The notes beneath the pieces are model-generated. The model was not told the DNA's origin, did no database searches, and saw nothing but the letters and a program-made list of their open reading frames with translations. Made by a program: the position numbers and the translations under genes. From Pantoea agglomerans (lineage in GTDB: Bacteria; Pseudomonadota; Gammaproteobacteria; Enterobacterales; Enterobacteriaceae), in NCBI RefSeq assembly GCF_020149765.1, contig NZ_CP083809.1, positions 3,596,001-3,660,000 on the forward strand: DNA of 64,000 bases, in the 5' to 3' direction. Below, piece by piece: positions 9,584-21,279 of the stretch (within the stretch, counting starts at the first letter, position 1; the number at the start of each line of letters is the position of its first letter).

Positions 9584-11917
9584 CTACTTTTCTCTTTCCG
9601 CTACCCAGTCGCGCAGCACCTGAACGTCATGTCGCCACTCGTGCTTTAACTCTTCCACCCATTCACCTACGTTGTCCCACCATGCCGGCAGCTCCGGGCT
9701 CTGGATCTGTTTCGCAACCTGTTGCAGATGCTGTAGCCCTACCGATCCCGCAGCGCCTTTGATTTTGTGTCCCTCTTCCGCAATGCCTTTTTGATCGCGC
9801 GCCATCAGATTCGAATCGAGCACCTCCAGATAGCCAGGCATCATCTGTTCAAACATCGTCAGGCTCTGCGTAATCAGGCCGGGACCAACCAGTTCGATAT
9901 ATTGCTCCAGCATCGGCACATCCAGCAGCGTGCGTCGCTTGTCGTCGCTTTCCGGGTGGGCAGCGTCAGCCTCGTCGCTCTGGTGATCCCAGAACTTCTT
10001 AATCATCGCGGTCAGCGCCGGAACCGAGAGCGGCTTACTCAGCACGTCGTCCATACCCGCCTCCAGGTACTCTTTCTTGTCCTTGAGCACGTTGGCGGTC
10101 AGCGCCACCAGCGGCGGCAGGCTGGCGTCTGGATAGCGCTGATGGATAGCGCGCGAAACGTCGAGTCCGGTCATATCCGGCAGCTGGATATCGAGCAGGG
10201 CGAGATCGAACTCCAGCGGGTCGAACATCTCCAGCGCGGCCTGGCCAGTCATGGCAACCTCAACGCTGCAGCCAAGCTTCTCCAGCACCGAGCGCGCCAC
10301 AATCACGTTCAGCTCGATATCTTCCACCAGCAAAACGTGCAGCGCCGGCAGCGGCATGCTGTCGTCTCTGCTGTCATCCTCGACCTCTTCCGCCACGCGC
10401 GGCGCCTTAATCAGCACGGTAAAGCAGGAGCCCTGTCCCGGCGCGCTGCGCACGGTGATATCGCCGCCCATCGCCTGCGCCAGACGGCGCGATACCGCCA
10501 GGCCGATGCCGGTGCCGGTCGCCGGCTTGCCGCCATGCTGATCTTTTACCTGATAGTACATGGCGAAAATTTTATCCTGCTCCTCCTGCGGAATGCCCTG
10601 TCCGGAGTCTTCCACCTCAAAGCGCAGCGTCTCGTTCGGCTCGTAGGCGACGCGCACCACGATTTCGCCCTGCTGGGTGAACTTCACCGCATTGCCGATC
10701 AGGTTCCACAGGATCTGGCGCAGGCGCGTGCCGTCGGCGCAAATTTTGTGCGGCAGCGGTAGCTGGGGTGCCATAACGAACTTCAGCCCTTTCGGCTGCG
10801 CCAGCAGCCCGGACAGGTTCTCCAGATCCGCCAGGAAGCCGGTGAAGTCGAGCGGCTGGTTATCCAGCTGCACTTTGCGGCGCTCGATCTTGTCGACTTC
10901 GATAACGTCGTTAAAGATGTTGCCGAGCGTAATTGCTGAAACGTGAATGGTTTTCAGGTATTTCAGCTGCTCCTGATTGAGATCGGTATCGAGCAGAATG
11001 CGGCTCAGGCCGACAATGCCGTTAAGCGGCGTACGCAGCTCGTGGCTGATAGTAGAGATAAAGGTGGTTTTCTCCCGGCTGGCGTTCTCCAGGGCGTCCT
11101 GGTAGCGCTTACGCTCGGTAATATCGCGGCCGAAGCCCATCAGCCCGCTGCGCTTGCCGACGCGGTCGTAGTAAGGCACCTTACGGATTTCAAAACAGGC
11201 CTTGCGTCCGTCCGGGTATTGCAGCCACTGTTCATAGGTGAGCGAGACGTTATGGCGGAAAACCTTCTCATCCGTCTCCAGCACTTTCGTCGCGGCGTCG
11301 TCGTCATAGATATCGCGCGGCGTCAGGCCAATCAGCTGCTTTTCGCTTTTGCCGGTCAGCAGCTCCATGGCGCGGTTACAGCCGGAGAACTGCTTGTCGA
11401 TATTGCGGTAGAACACCAGATCGGGCGAGGCGTCGAGGAACGAGCGGAGAAACGAGGATTGCTGCTCCAGTTCTATCTGCGCCTGCTCGCGGCGAGCCAT
11501 CTCTTCGCGCAGCTTATCCATTACCTGTTCGCGCGCCTGCTCCGCCTTAATACGATCGGTAATTTCCTGATTGAGCTGGGTGATGGTCTCTTTCATCTGC
11601 TGGTTCAGCTCTAAATCGCGGGTGCGCATCTCTTCCAGCTTGTCCACCAGCCGCGACAGACGCTGACGCGACTCCTCCAGCTGATCGACCACAACAGAGA
11701 GAAAGTAGACCGCCCAGGGCGTAATCAGCAGTCCGAAGAATACCGAGCGCACCACGTCGATGCTCTCGACATGCCCGCGCAGCACCATGGTCACCGCCAT
11801 CTGTACTATCATCGCCAGCACCACCAGCGCTGACGCCAGCAGCAGCGAAAAACGCACCAGTCCCAGCTTAACCATCAAATCAACATAATACTGCGCCAGC
11901 AGGCGAATCTGTTTCAT
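9584..11917 (-). CDS. arcB: aerobic respiration control sensor kinase ArcB
   Basis: ArcB senses quinone redox state and phosphorylates ArcA. The 777-residue hybrid kinase has two membrane segments (about 22-46 and 57-77), a coiled-coil linker (about 80-150), a PAS domain (about 155-270), a transmitter with His292 (ISHELRTPLNG), a receiver with the phospho-Asp in LALLDIQLPDMTG near 575, and a C-terminal HPt domain with His in EEGHKIKGAAGSVG near 716. The redox-active cysteines of E. coli ArcB are both present (Cys180 and Cys241). The gene ends opposite the arcZ terminator. Confidence 0.97.
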   Translation of the reverse strand: MKQIRLLAQYYVDLMVKLGLVRFSLLLASALVVLAMIVQMAVTMVLRGHVESIDVVRSVFFGLLITPWAVYFLSVVVDQLEESRQRLSRLVDKLEEMRTRDLELNQQMKETITQLNQEITDRIKAEQAREQVMDKLREEMARREQAQIELEQQSSFLRSFLDASPDLVFYRNIDKQFSGCNRAMELLTGKSEKQLIGLTPRDIYDDDAATKVLETDEKVFRHNVSLTYEQWLQYPDGRKACFEIRKVPYYDRVGKRSGLMGFGRDITERKRYQDALENASREKTTFISTISHELRTPLNGIVGLSRILLDTDLNQEQLKYLKTIHVSAITLGNIFNDVIEVDKIERRKVQLDNQPLDFTGFLADLENLSGLLAQPKGLKFVMAPQLPLPHKICADGTRLRQILWNLIGNAVKFTQQGEIVVRVAYEPNETLRFEVEDSGQGIPQEEQDKIFAMYYQVKDQHGGKPATGTGIGLAVSRRLAQAMGGDITVRSAPGQGSCFTVLIKAPRVAEEVEDDSRDDSMPLPALHVLLVEDIELNVIVARSVLEKLGCSVEVAMTGQAALEMFDPLEFDLALLDIQLPDMTGLDVSRAIHQRYPDASLPPLVALTANVLKDKKEYLEAGMDDVLSKPLSVPALTAMIKKFWDHQSDEADAAHPESDDKRRTLLDVPMLEQYIELVGPGLITQSLTMFEQMMPGYLEVLDSNLMARDQKGIAEEGHKIKGAAGSVGLQHLQQVAKQIQSPELPAWWDNVGEWVEELKHEWRHDVQVLRDWVAEREK

Positions 11918-12766
11918 ACGAACTCCCTGGAAAAGAACAGGCTCATCATAGCGTAATTATCCTGCCGATGGCGCGACGAAGCGCCGGAAAGCGCGCGTTA
12001 TGCCCCGTTATGGTGCATCTGACGCCACGATCGCCGACGATAGCCGCGCTGGCGCTAAATTGCTTGACTAATTGCGCCAACCGAATAATCTGGAGGGCCG
12101 CCTGCTTTCCGGCGAGCATGATCCAGACCTTTCTTTTTCTTTGCCGACAGCCTCTTGTTGTCCCGGCACTGCTTTTCCTTTTTGCATAGCCATTCATTTT
12201 AACTGCCTGAATAATCGCGCCCGCTATGATTAATTTTACTTATGACGCCTGCGCATTTGCGGCAAAAAGGCTGTTATAAGAAAAACAGATACATGACGTG
12301 TGGGTAATCTGCTATCCAGCAGATTATGCTGTCAAACCCCGTCAAACCAGCACCTAAAAGGGATATGACGGCTGCATGACAGTGAGAGAGTTCACATTTC
12401 CGCCTGGCGGCGAGCGTTGCCGATAGCGCCTTTTTTGCCTGTAAAAACTAAACTATTCAAATAGTTAATTGATAAAAGCTGGCTAAAAAGACGACCAGGA
12501 ACGCTATTTGACCTTATTCCGCTTTCCCGATAAGTTGGAAATCCGCTGGAAGCTTTCTGGACGGGTGCTCAACCCGTCATATTTATGCAGTAACAGAGAT
12601 TCCCCCTGTAACAAGACCACGACGCTTGTGACAACGACGCCAAAGGCCAGACAGATGGGGCGACACAGGAGTGCAGCGCACGATGCGCGCCAGCCTGTCG
12701 CTTAGCACTTTCTGCGCCCGTAGCCCGACCAAAGGGAATCCACAGAGCCTGGGGAGGTTCACTGAA
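11918..12766. other. arcB-gltB spacer without yhcC; carries the gltB leader
   Basis: In E. coli the radical-SAM gene yhcC lies here; no trace of it is visible. The stretch must hold divergent promoters for arcB and gltB. Two perfect hairpins stand out: AATCTGCT-ATCC-AGCAGATT at 12306-12325 and GACGGGT-GCTCA-ACCCGTC at 12560-12578, the latter about 190 bases before the gltB start. Short ORFs on both strands have no recognisable similarity or good ribosome sites, so I do not call them. Confidence 0.55.
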
Positions 12767-15700
12767 ATGTTGTATGACAAATCCCTTGAAAAGGATAACT
12801 GTGGTTTCGGCCTCATCGCCCATATAGAAGGCGAACCTAGCCATAAGGTAGTGCGTACCGCAATCCACGCGCTGGCCCGTATGCAACACCGTGGCGCGAT
12901 CCTTGCCGACGGCAAGACCGGCGACGGCTGTGGTCTGTTATTACAAAAACCTGACCGCTTCTTCCGCGTTGTCGCGGAGGAGAAGGGCTGGCGCCTGGCA
13001 AAAAATTACGCCGTAGGCATGCTGTTCCTCAGCCATGATGAGGAAGAGGCTCAGGCGAGCCGCCGCATTGTGGAAGAGGAAGTGGTCCGTGAAACCCTCT
13101 CTGTGGTCGGCTGGCGCGACGTGCCGGTCAATCAGGACGTGCTGGGAGAGATTGCCCTCTCCTCTATGCCGCGCATTCAGCAGCTGTTTATTAACGCCCC
13201 GGCCGGCTGGCGTCCGCGCGATATGGAGCGTCGCCTTTATATGGCGCGTCGCCGTGCGGAAAAGCGCATTGAGCAGACCGACGATAAAGCGTTCTACATT
13301 TGCAGCTTCTCAAACCAGGTCAATATCTATAAAGGCCTGTGTATGCCGGCTGACCTGCCGCGCTTCTATCTCGATCTGGCGGACCTGCGTCTGGAATCGG
13401 CTATCTGCCTGTTCCACCAGCGCTTCTCCACCAACACCGTGCCGCGCTGGCCGCTGGCGCAGCCGTTCCGCTATATGGCACATAACGGCGAAATCAACAC
13501 CATTGCCGGTAACCGTCAATGGGCGCGCGCCCGCGCCTACAAATTCAACACGCCGCTGATCCCCGATCTGCAGAACGCCGGGCCGTTCGTCAATGAAACC
13601 GGCTCCGACTCCAGCTCGATGGACAACATGCTGGAGCTGTTCCTGAACGGCGGCATGGACCTGGTGCGCGCGATGCGCCTGCTGGTGCCGCCCGCCTGGC
13701 AGAACAACCCGGATATGGATCCAGAGCTGCGCGCCTTCTTCGACTTTAACTCCATGCATATGGAGCCGTGGGATGGCCCGGCGGGCATTGTAATGTCCGA
13801 CGGCCGCTACGCCGCCTGTAACCTTGACCGTAACGGTCTGCGTCCGGCGCGCTACGTCATCACCAAAGACAAGCTGATCACCTGCGCCTCAGAAGTGGGC
13901 ATCTGGGATTATCAGCCAGACGAAGTGGTGGAAAAAGGCCGCGTCGGCCCAGGCGAGCTGATGGTAATCGACACCCGCATCGGCCGCATTCTCCATTCGG
14001 CGGAAACTGACCACGATCTCAAGAGCCGCCATCCCTACAAAGAGTGGATGGAGAAAAACGTTAAGCGTCTGGTACCGTTCGAAGATCTGCCTGATAACCA
14101 GGTCGGCAGCCGCGAGCTGAACGATCCGCTGCTGGCAACTTACCAGAAGCAGTTCGGCTACAGCAGCGAAGAGCTTGATACCATTATTCGCGTACTGGGC
14201 GAGAACGGCCAGGAAGCGGTCGGCTCGATGGGCGACGACACGCCGTTTGCCGTGCTCTCCAGCCGCCCGCGCATTATTTATGACTATTTCCGCCAGCAGT
14301 TCGCGCAGGTCACCAACCCGCCGATCGATCCGCTGCGCGAAAATCACGTTATGTCGCTGGCCACCAGCATCGGTCGCGAGATGAATGTCTTCTGCGAAGC
14401 GGAAGGCCAGGCGCATCGCGTCAGCTTTAAGTCCCCTATCCTGCTCTGGTCTGACTTTAATCAGCTGACCACTCTGGAAGGTGAATACTATCGCGCCGAT
14501 ACGCTCGACTGCACCTTCGACCCGGCGACGCAGACCCTGGAACAGGCAGTGCACGCGCTGTGCGACGAGGCGGAGCGTATGGTGCGCAACGGCACCGTGC
14601 TGCTGGTGCTCTCCGATCGCGCCATCGCCGAAAACCGCCTGCCGGTTCCGGCACCGATGATCGTCGGCGCGGTGCAGACGCGTCTGGTAGAGAAAAGCCT
14701 GCGCTGCGACGCCAACATTATCGTTGAGACCGCCAGCGCGCGCGATCCGCACCACTTCGCCGTCCTGCTCGGCTTTGGCGCGACCGCGATTTATCCTTAC
14801 CTGGCCTATGAATCGCTGGCGAAGATGGTCGACAGCAACGTTATCGAAAAAGATTACCGCGCCGTGATGCTGAACTACCGTAACGGCATCAATAAAGGCC
14901 TGTATAAGATCATGTCCAAAATGGGCATCTCGACCATCGCCTCCTATCGCTGCTCGAAACTGTTTGAAGCGGTGGGCCTGCATGCGGATGTATCCAGCCT
15001 CTGCTTCCAGGGCGTGGTCAGCCGCATCAGCGGCGCCAGCTTCGCCGACTTCCAGCAGGATCTGACCAACCTGGCGAAGCGTGCCTGGCTGCAGCGCAAG
15101 CCGCTGGATCAGGGCGGCCTGCTGAAGTATGTCTACGGCGGCGAGTATCACGCCTATAACCCGGACGTGGTGGGGACGCTGCAACGCGCCGTAGAAAGCG
15201 GCGAATACAGCGACTATCAGGCCTATGCGAAGCTGGTAAACGAGCGTCCGGTCGCGACGCTGCGCGATCTGCTGGCGCTGCAGCCTGGCACCGGCGCAGT
15301 GCATATCGACGACGTCGAGCCGGCCAGCGAGCTGTTTAAACGCTTTGATACCGCAGCGATGTCTATCGGCGCGCTCAGCCCGGAGGCGCATGAGGCGCTG
15401 GCCGAAGCGATGAACTCCCTCGGCGGCTACTCTAACTCCGGCGAAGGCGGCGAAGATCCGGCGCGCTACGGCACCAGTAAAGTGTCGCGTATCAAACAGG
15501 TCGCCTCGGGCCGCTTCGGCGTCACGCCAGCCTACCTGGCCAACGCCGACGTGATCCAGATTAAAGTGGCGCAGGGCGCGAAGCCAGGCGAAGGCGGTCA
15601 GCTGCCGGGCGACAAAGTCACGCCCTACATCGCGAAGCTGCGCTACTCGGTGCCGGGCGTCACGCTGATTTCGCCGCCGCCGCATCACGATATCTACTCG

Positions 15701-17236
15701 ATTGAAGATCTGGCGCAGCTGATTTTCGACCTGAAGCAGGTTAACCCCAAAGCGATGATTTCGGTGAAGCTGGTCTCGGAGCCAGGCGTTGGCACCATCG
15801 CCACCGGCGTGGCGAAAGCCTATGCCGACCTGATCACCATCGCCGGCTATGACGGCGGCACCGGCGCCAGCCCGTTAAGCTCGGTGAAATATGCGGGCTG
15901 CCCGTGGGAGCTTGGCCTGGTGGAAACCCAGCAGGCGCTGGTCTCCAACGGTCTGCGCCACAAGATCCGTCTACAGGTCGACGGCGGCCTGAAAACCGGC
16001 CTCGACATTATTAAAGCGGCGATCCTCGGCGCAGAGAGCTTCGGCTTCGGCACCGGGCCGATGGTGGCGCTGGGCTGTAAATATCTGCGTATCTGTCACC
16101 TGAACAACTGCGCAACTGGCGTAGCGACCCAGGACGACAAGCTGCGTAAGAACCACTATCACGGCCTGCCCTTCAAGGTAACTAACTACTTTGAATTTAT
16201 CGCGCGCGAAACCCGCGAGCTGATGGCCAGCCTGGGCGTGAAGCGTCTGACTGACCTTATCGGCCGCACCGATCTGCTGAAAGAGCTGGATGGCTTCACC
16301 GCCAAGCAGCAGAACCTGGATCTCTCGTCGCTGCTGAAAACCGCGACGCCGATGCCGGGCAAAGCGCTGCACTGCACCGAAGGCAGCAACCCGCCTTTCG
16401 ACAAGGGCGAGCTGAATAAAGCGCTGCATGACCAGGCGATGCCGTTTGTGGAAGCGAGACAGAGCAAGACGTTCTTCTTTGATATTCGCAACACCGACCG
16501 CTCCGTAGGCGCGACGCTCTCTGGTGCTATCGCGGCGATCCACGGCGATCAGGGCCTGGCGGCAGATCCGATCCGCGCGCACTTTTCCGGCACCGCCGGT
16601 CAGAGCTTCGGCGTGTGGAACGCAGGCGGCGTCGAACTGACGCTGACCGGCGACGCCAACGACTACGTCGGCAAGGGAATGGCGGGCGGCATGCTGGCGA
16701 TTCGTCCGCCGGTAGGCTCCGCGTTCCGTAGCCATGAGGCGACCATTGCGGGCAACACCTGCCTTTATGGCGCGACGGGCGGCAAGCTGTTCGCCGCAGG
16801 CCGCGCGGGCGAGCGTTTCGCGGTGCGCAACTCGGGCGCGATCACGGTAGTCGAGGGGATCGGCGACAACGGATGTGAATATATGACCGGCGGCATCGTC
16901 TGCGTGCTGGGCCGCACCGGCGTTAACTTCGGCGCTGGCATGACGGGCGGCTTCGCCTACGTGCTGGATGAAGACGGTGAGTTCCGCAAGCGCGTCAACC
17001 CGGAGCTGGTAGAAGTGCTCAACGTCGACGAGCTGGCGATCCATGAAGAGCACCTGCGCGGTCTGATCACCGAGCATGTGCAGCACACCGGCTCCAGCCG
17101 TGGCGAAGAGATCCTCGCCAACTGGCCGCTCTGGTCGTCGCGCTTCGCGCTGGTTAAACCGAAGTCCAGCGACGTTAAAGCGTTGCTGGGTCACCGCAGT
17201 CGTTCCGCAGCCGAGCTGCGCGTGCAGGCACAGTAA
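12767..17236 (+). CDS. gltB: glutamate synthase (NADPH) large subunit GltB
   Basis: GltB makes glutamate from glutamine and 2-oxoglutarate with GltD. The ATG at 12767 has a strong GGGGAGG ribosome site 9 bases upstream and encodes 1489 residues. The first 11 residues (MLYDKSLEKDN) are the propeptide removed to expose the catalytic N-terminal cysteine of CGFGLIAHIEG (Cys12). Order: class II glutaminase domain, central domain, FMN-binding synthase domain with GEGGEDPARYG and the 3Fe-4S cysteines (CRH/C motif near KYLRICHLNNCATGVATQ), and the C-terminal beta-helix (GxxG repeats near NAGGVELTLTGDANDYVGKGMAGG). The frame is open back to a GTG at 12671, but that start has no comparable ribosome site. 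Confidence 0.97.
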   Translation: MLYDKSLEKDNCGFGLIAHIEGEPSHKVVRTAIHALARMQHRGAILADGKTGDGCGLLLQKPDRFFRVVAEEKGWRLAKNYAVGMLFLSHDEEEAQASRRIVEEEVVRETLSVVGWRDVPVNQDVLGEIALSSMPRIQQLFINAPAGWRPRDMERRLYMARRRAEKRIEQTDDKAFYICSFSNQVNIYKGLCMPADLPRFYLDLADLRLESAICLFHQRFSTNTVPRWPLAQPFRYMAHNGEINTIAGNRQWARARAYKFNTPLIPDLQNAGPFVNETGSDSSSMDNMLELFLNGGMDLVRAMRLLVPPAWQNNPDMDPELRAFFDFNSMHMEPWDGPAGIVMSDGRYAACNLDRNGLRPARYVITKDKLITCASEVGIWDYQPDEVVEKGRVGPGELMVIDTRIGRILHSAETDHDLKSRHPYKEWMEKNVKRLVPFEDLPDNQVGSRELNDPLLATYQKQFGYSSEELDTIIRVLGENGQEAVGSMGDDTPFAVLSSRPRIIYDYFRQQFAQVTNPPIDPLRENHVMSLATSIGREMNVFCEAEGQAHRVSFKSPILLWSDFNQLTTLEGEYYRADTLDCTFDPATQTLEQAVHALCDEAERMVRNGTVLLVLSDRAIAENRLPVPAPMIVGAVQTRLVEKSLRCDANIIVETASARDPHHFAVLLGFGATAIYPYLAYESLAKMVDSNVIEKDYRAVMLNYRNGINKGLYKIMSKMGISTIASYRCSKLFEAVGLHADVSSLCFQGVVSRISGASFADFQQDLTNLAKRAWLQRKPLDQGGLLKYVYGGEYHAYNPDVVGTLQRAVESGEYSDYQAYAKLVNERPVATLRDLLALQPGTGAVHIDDVEPASELFKRFDTAAMSIGALSPEAHEALAEAMNSLGGYSNSGEGGEDPARYGTSKVSRIKQVASGRFGVTPAYLANADVIQIKVAQGAKPGEGGQLPGDKVTPYIAKLRYSVPGVTLISPPPHHDIYSIEDLAQLIFDLKQVNPKAMISVKLVSEPGVGTIATGVAKAYADLITIAGYDGGTGASPLSSVKYAGCPWELGLVETQQALVSNGLRHKIRLQVDGGLKTGLDIIKAAILGAESFGFGTGPMVALGCKYLRICHLNNCATGVATQDDKLRKNHYHGLPFKVTNYFEFIARETRELMASLGVKRLTDLIGRTDLLKELDGFTAKQQNLDLSSLLKTATPMPGKALHCTEGSNPPFDKGELNKALHDQAMPFVEARQSKTFFFDIRNTDRSVGATLSGAIAAIHGDQGLAADPIRAHFSGTAGQSFGVWNAGGVELTLTGDANDYVGKGMAGGMLAIRPPVGSAFRSHEATIAGNTCLYGATGGKLFAAGRAGERFAVRNSGAITVVEGIGDNGCEYMTGGIVCVLGRTGVNFGAGMTGGFAYVLDEDGEFRKRVNPELVEVLNVDELAIHEEHLRGLITEHVQHTGSSRGEEILANWPLWSSRFALVKPKSSDVKALLGHRSRSAAELRVQAQ

Positions 17237-17244
17237 TAGTTCGT

Positions 17245-17266
17245 CCTGCCCGGTGCGCCGGGCAGG
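17245..17266 (+). other. intercistronic hairpin gltB-gltD
   Basis: A perfect 9-bp stem CCTGCCCGG-TGCG-CCGGGCAGG lies in the 49-base gltB-gltD spacer with no T run. It probably stabilises or tunes the mRNA rather than terminating it; the function is inference. Confidence 0.6.
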
Positions 17267-17276
17267 ATAGCCGTAA

Positions 17277-18704
<1,428 letters not shown>

Positions 18705-18719
18705 GGTTCACGCAGCGAC

Positions 18720-18751
18720 AAAAAAGCCGGCTATCGCAGCCGGCTTTTTTT
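18720..18751. terminator. bidirectional terminator gltD / sspB
   Basis: The stem AAAAAAGCCGGCT / AGCCGGCTTTTTT with a 5-base loop has T runs in both directions and sits between the convergent gltD and sspB genes. Confidence 0.93.
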
Positions 18752-18756
18752 ATGCT

Positions 18757-19242
18757 CTATTTCACCACGCGCAGCGACGGGCGATTGCCGCGCGGCGGCG
18801 GATCGTCATCCGGCGAGGGATCCTCTTCAGGAGCGTCGTCCGGGCGGTCACCATCGATCACTGACATAACAGGATCGACCGGCGCCTCTTCAGCGTCCTG
18901 CACGCCCAGCTCGTAGGCCGGCTCCGGCTCAAACATGGTGCCCGCGCCGTTTTCCCGCGCGTAGATCGCCAGAATCGCAGCCATCGGCACCGAGACCTGG
19001 CGCGGCACGCCGCCGAAACGCGCGTTGAAGCGCACTTCGTCATTGCCCAGCTCCAGATTACCCACCGCACGCGGCGCAATGTTCAGCACAATCTGTCCAT
19101 CGCGCGCGTATTCCAGCGGCACCTGAACCCCTTCCAGATTGATGTCGACCACCAGATGCGGCGTTAGCTGGTTGTCGAGCAACCAGTCGTAAAAGGCGCG
19201 CAGCAGGTAAGGACGGCGGGCTGAGAGTTGCGACATTTCCAT
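18757..19242 (-). CDS. sspB: ClpXP adaptor SspB
   Basis: SspB tethers ssrA-tagged and other substrates to ClpXP. The 161-residue protein has the folded N-terminal domain (about 1-110, RRPYLLRAFYDWLLDNQLTPH), a long acidic Pro-rich linker and the C-terminal ClpX-binding tail RPSLRVVK. It starts 3 bases after sspA ends, forming the sspAB operon. Confidence 0.96.
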   Translation of the reverse strand: MEMSQLSARRPYLLRAFYDWLLDNQLTPHLVVDINLEGVQVPLEYARDGQIVLNIAPRAVGNLELGNDEVRFNARFGGVPRQVSVPMAAILAIYARENGAGTMFEPEPAYELGVQDAEEAPVDPVMSVIDGDRPDDAPEEDPSPDDDPPPRGNRPSLRVVK

Positions 19243-19245
19243 AGG

Positions 19246-19887
19246 TTAGCCCCGGGCTTGCAGGCGCATTTCACGTTCCGCTTCCGTCAGTGAAGCGAGG
19301 AAAGAGTCACGCTCAAATACGCGATTCATGTAGCCTTTCAGCTCTTTCGAACCGGCGCCAGCCAGATCGATGCCCATTGACGGCAGACGCCACAGCAGCG
19401 GTGCCAGGTAGCAGTCTACCAGGCTAAACTCTTCGCTCATAAAGAACGGGGTGCGGGCGAACAGCGGCGCAATTGCCAGCAGCTCTTCGCGCAGCTGCTT
19501 GCGCGCGGCTTCCGCTTCCTGACCGCTGCTTTTTTCAATGATGTGCATCAGGCTATACCAGTCCTGCTCGACGCGGTGCATCATCAGACGGCTTTCGCCG
19601 CGCGCAACCGGGTAGACCGGCATCAGCGGCGGATGCGGGAAGCGCTCGTCCAGGTACTCCATGATGATACGCGATTCATACAGCGTCAGTTCGCGATCTA
19701 CCAGCGTCGGCACAGTGCGATACGGGTTGAGGTCAATCAGATCCTGCGGCAGGTTATCCATTTCGACCTGCTCGATCTCTACACTAACGCCTTTTTCAGC
19801 CAGTACGATGCGTACCTGATGGCTGAAAATGTCAGTAGGACCGGAAAACAGCGTCATTACCGAACGTTTGTTGGCAGCGACAGCCAT
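19246..19887 (-). CDS. sspA: stringent starvation protein A (SspA)
   Basis: SspA is a glutathione-transferase-fold protein that associates with RNA polymerase and acts during starvation and acid stress. The 213-residue product begins MAVAANKRSVMTLF as in E. coli; the frame extends four codons further upstream without a better ribosome site. Thioredoxin-like and helical GST domains are recognisable (YRTVPTLVDRELTLYESRIIMEYL). It is first in the sspA-sspB operon. Confidence 0.96.
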   Translation of the reverse strand: MAVAANKRSVMTLFSGPTDIFSHQVRIVLAEKGVSVEIEQVEMDNLPQDLIDLNPYRTVPTLVDRELTLYESRIIMEYLDERFPHPPLMPVYPVARGESRLMMHRVEQDWYSLMHIIEKSSGQEAEAARKQLREELLAIAPLFARTPFFMSEEFSLVDCYLAPLLWRLPSMGIDLAGAGSKELKGYMNRVFERDSFLASLTEAEREMRLQARG

Positions 19888-20156
19888 GAAAACCTCCAAG
19901 TTTGTTCACAAAAAGTTACTGCGAATAGCCAACCACACGGCGACTCACCTGCTCAATCGTTCGCTCACAGCCCGCGTAAGATCTGTCTTTCCGACATCCT
20001 GAGGGTTGACCGACATCACACGCCGACTTATGGGCGCAAAGTGACACAGAGTTTACCAGATTTTGGGCAGCTTGTGGGCGAGGATTCGAGATTTGCGGGG
20101 AATTTGCGAGCAGCGCAGGGGTTTTACGCGTTTTTTGACGCAACGGGGTAGAAAAT
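19888..20156. other. sspA upstream region
   Basis: The stretch between sspA and the rpsI terminator must contain the leftward sspA promoter. I did not find a clear -35/-10 pair, small gene or repeat. Confidence 0.5.
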
Positions 20157-20182
20157 AAAAAACCCGCCGAAGCGGGTTTTTT
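20157..20182 (-). terminator. terminator of rplM-rpsI operon
   Basis: On the minus strand the stem ACCCGC-TTCG-GCGGGT is followed by six T residues, 32 bases after the rpsI stop codon. Confidence 0.92.
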
Positions 20183-20214
20183 GTGCCAATCGCAGCAGCC
20201 GAAGCCGCAAACAA

Positions 20215-21250
<1,036 letters not shown>

Positions 21251-21279
21251 ACCCTATTTGATCTTTTTCTTGCGCCCTC

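Noticed and set aside
12671-12766. N-terminal extension of GltB from a GTG start
   Set aside because: The ATG at 12767 has a strong ribosome site and gives the known short propeptide ahead of the catalytic cysteine; apparent conservation of the upstream part reflects the ribosome-site region.
13889-15688. 599-codon open frame antisense to gltB
   Set aside because: It lies wholly opposite a highly conserved gltB coding region, has low-complexity Arg/His/Val-rich sequence and no known domain; long antisense frames are common opposite GC-rich genes.
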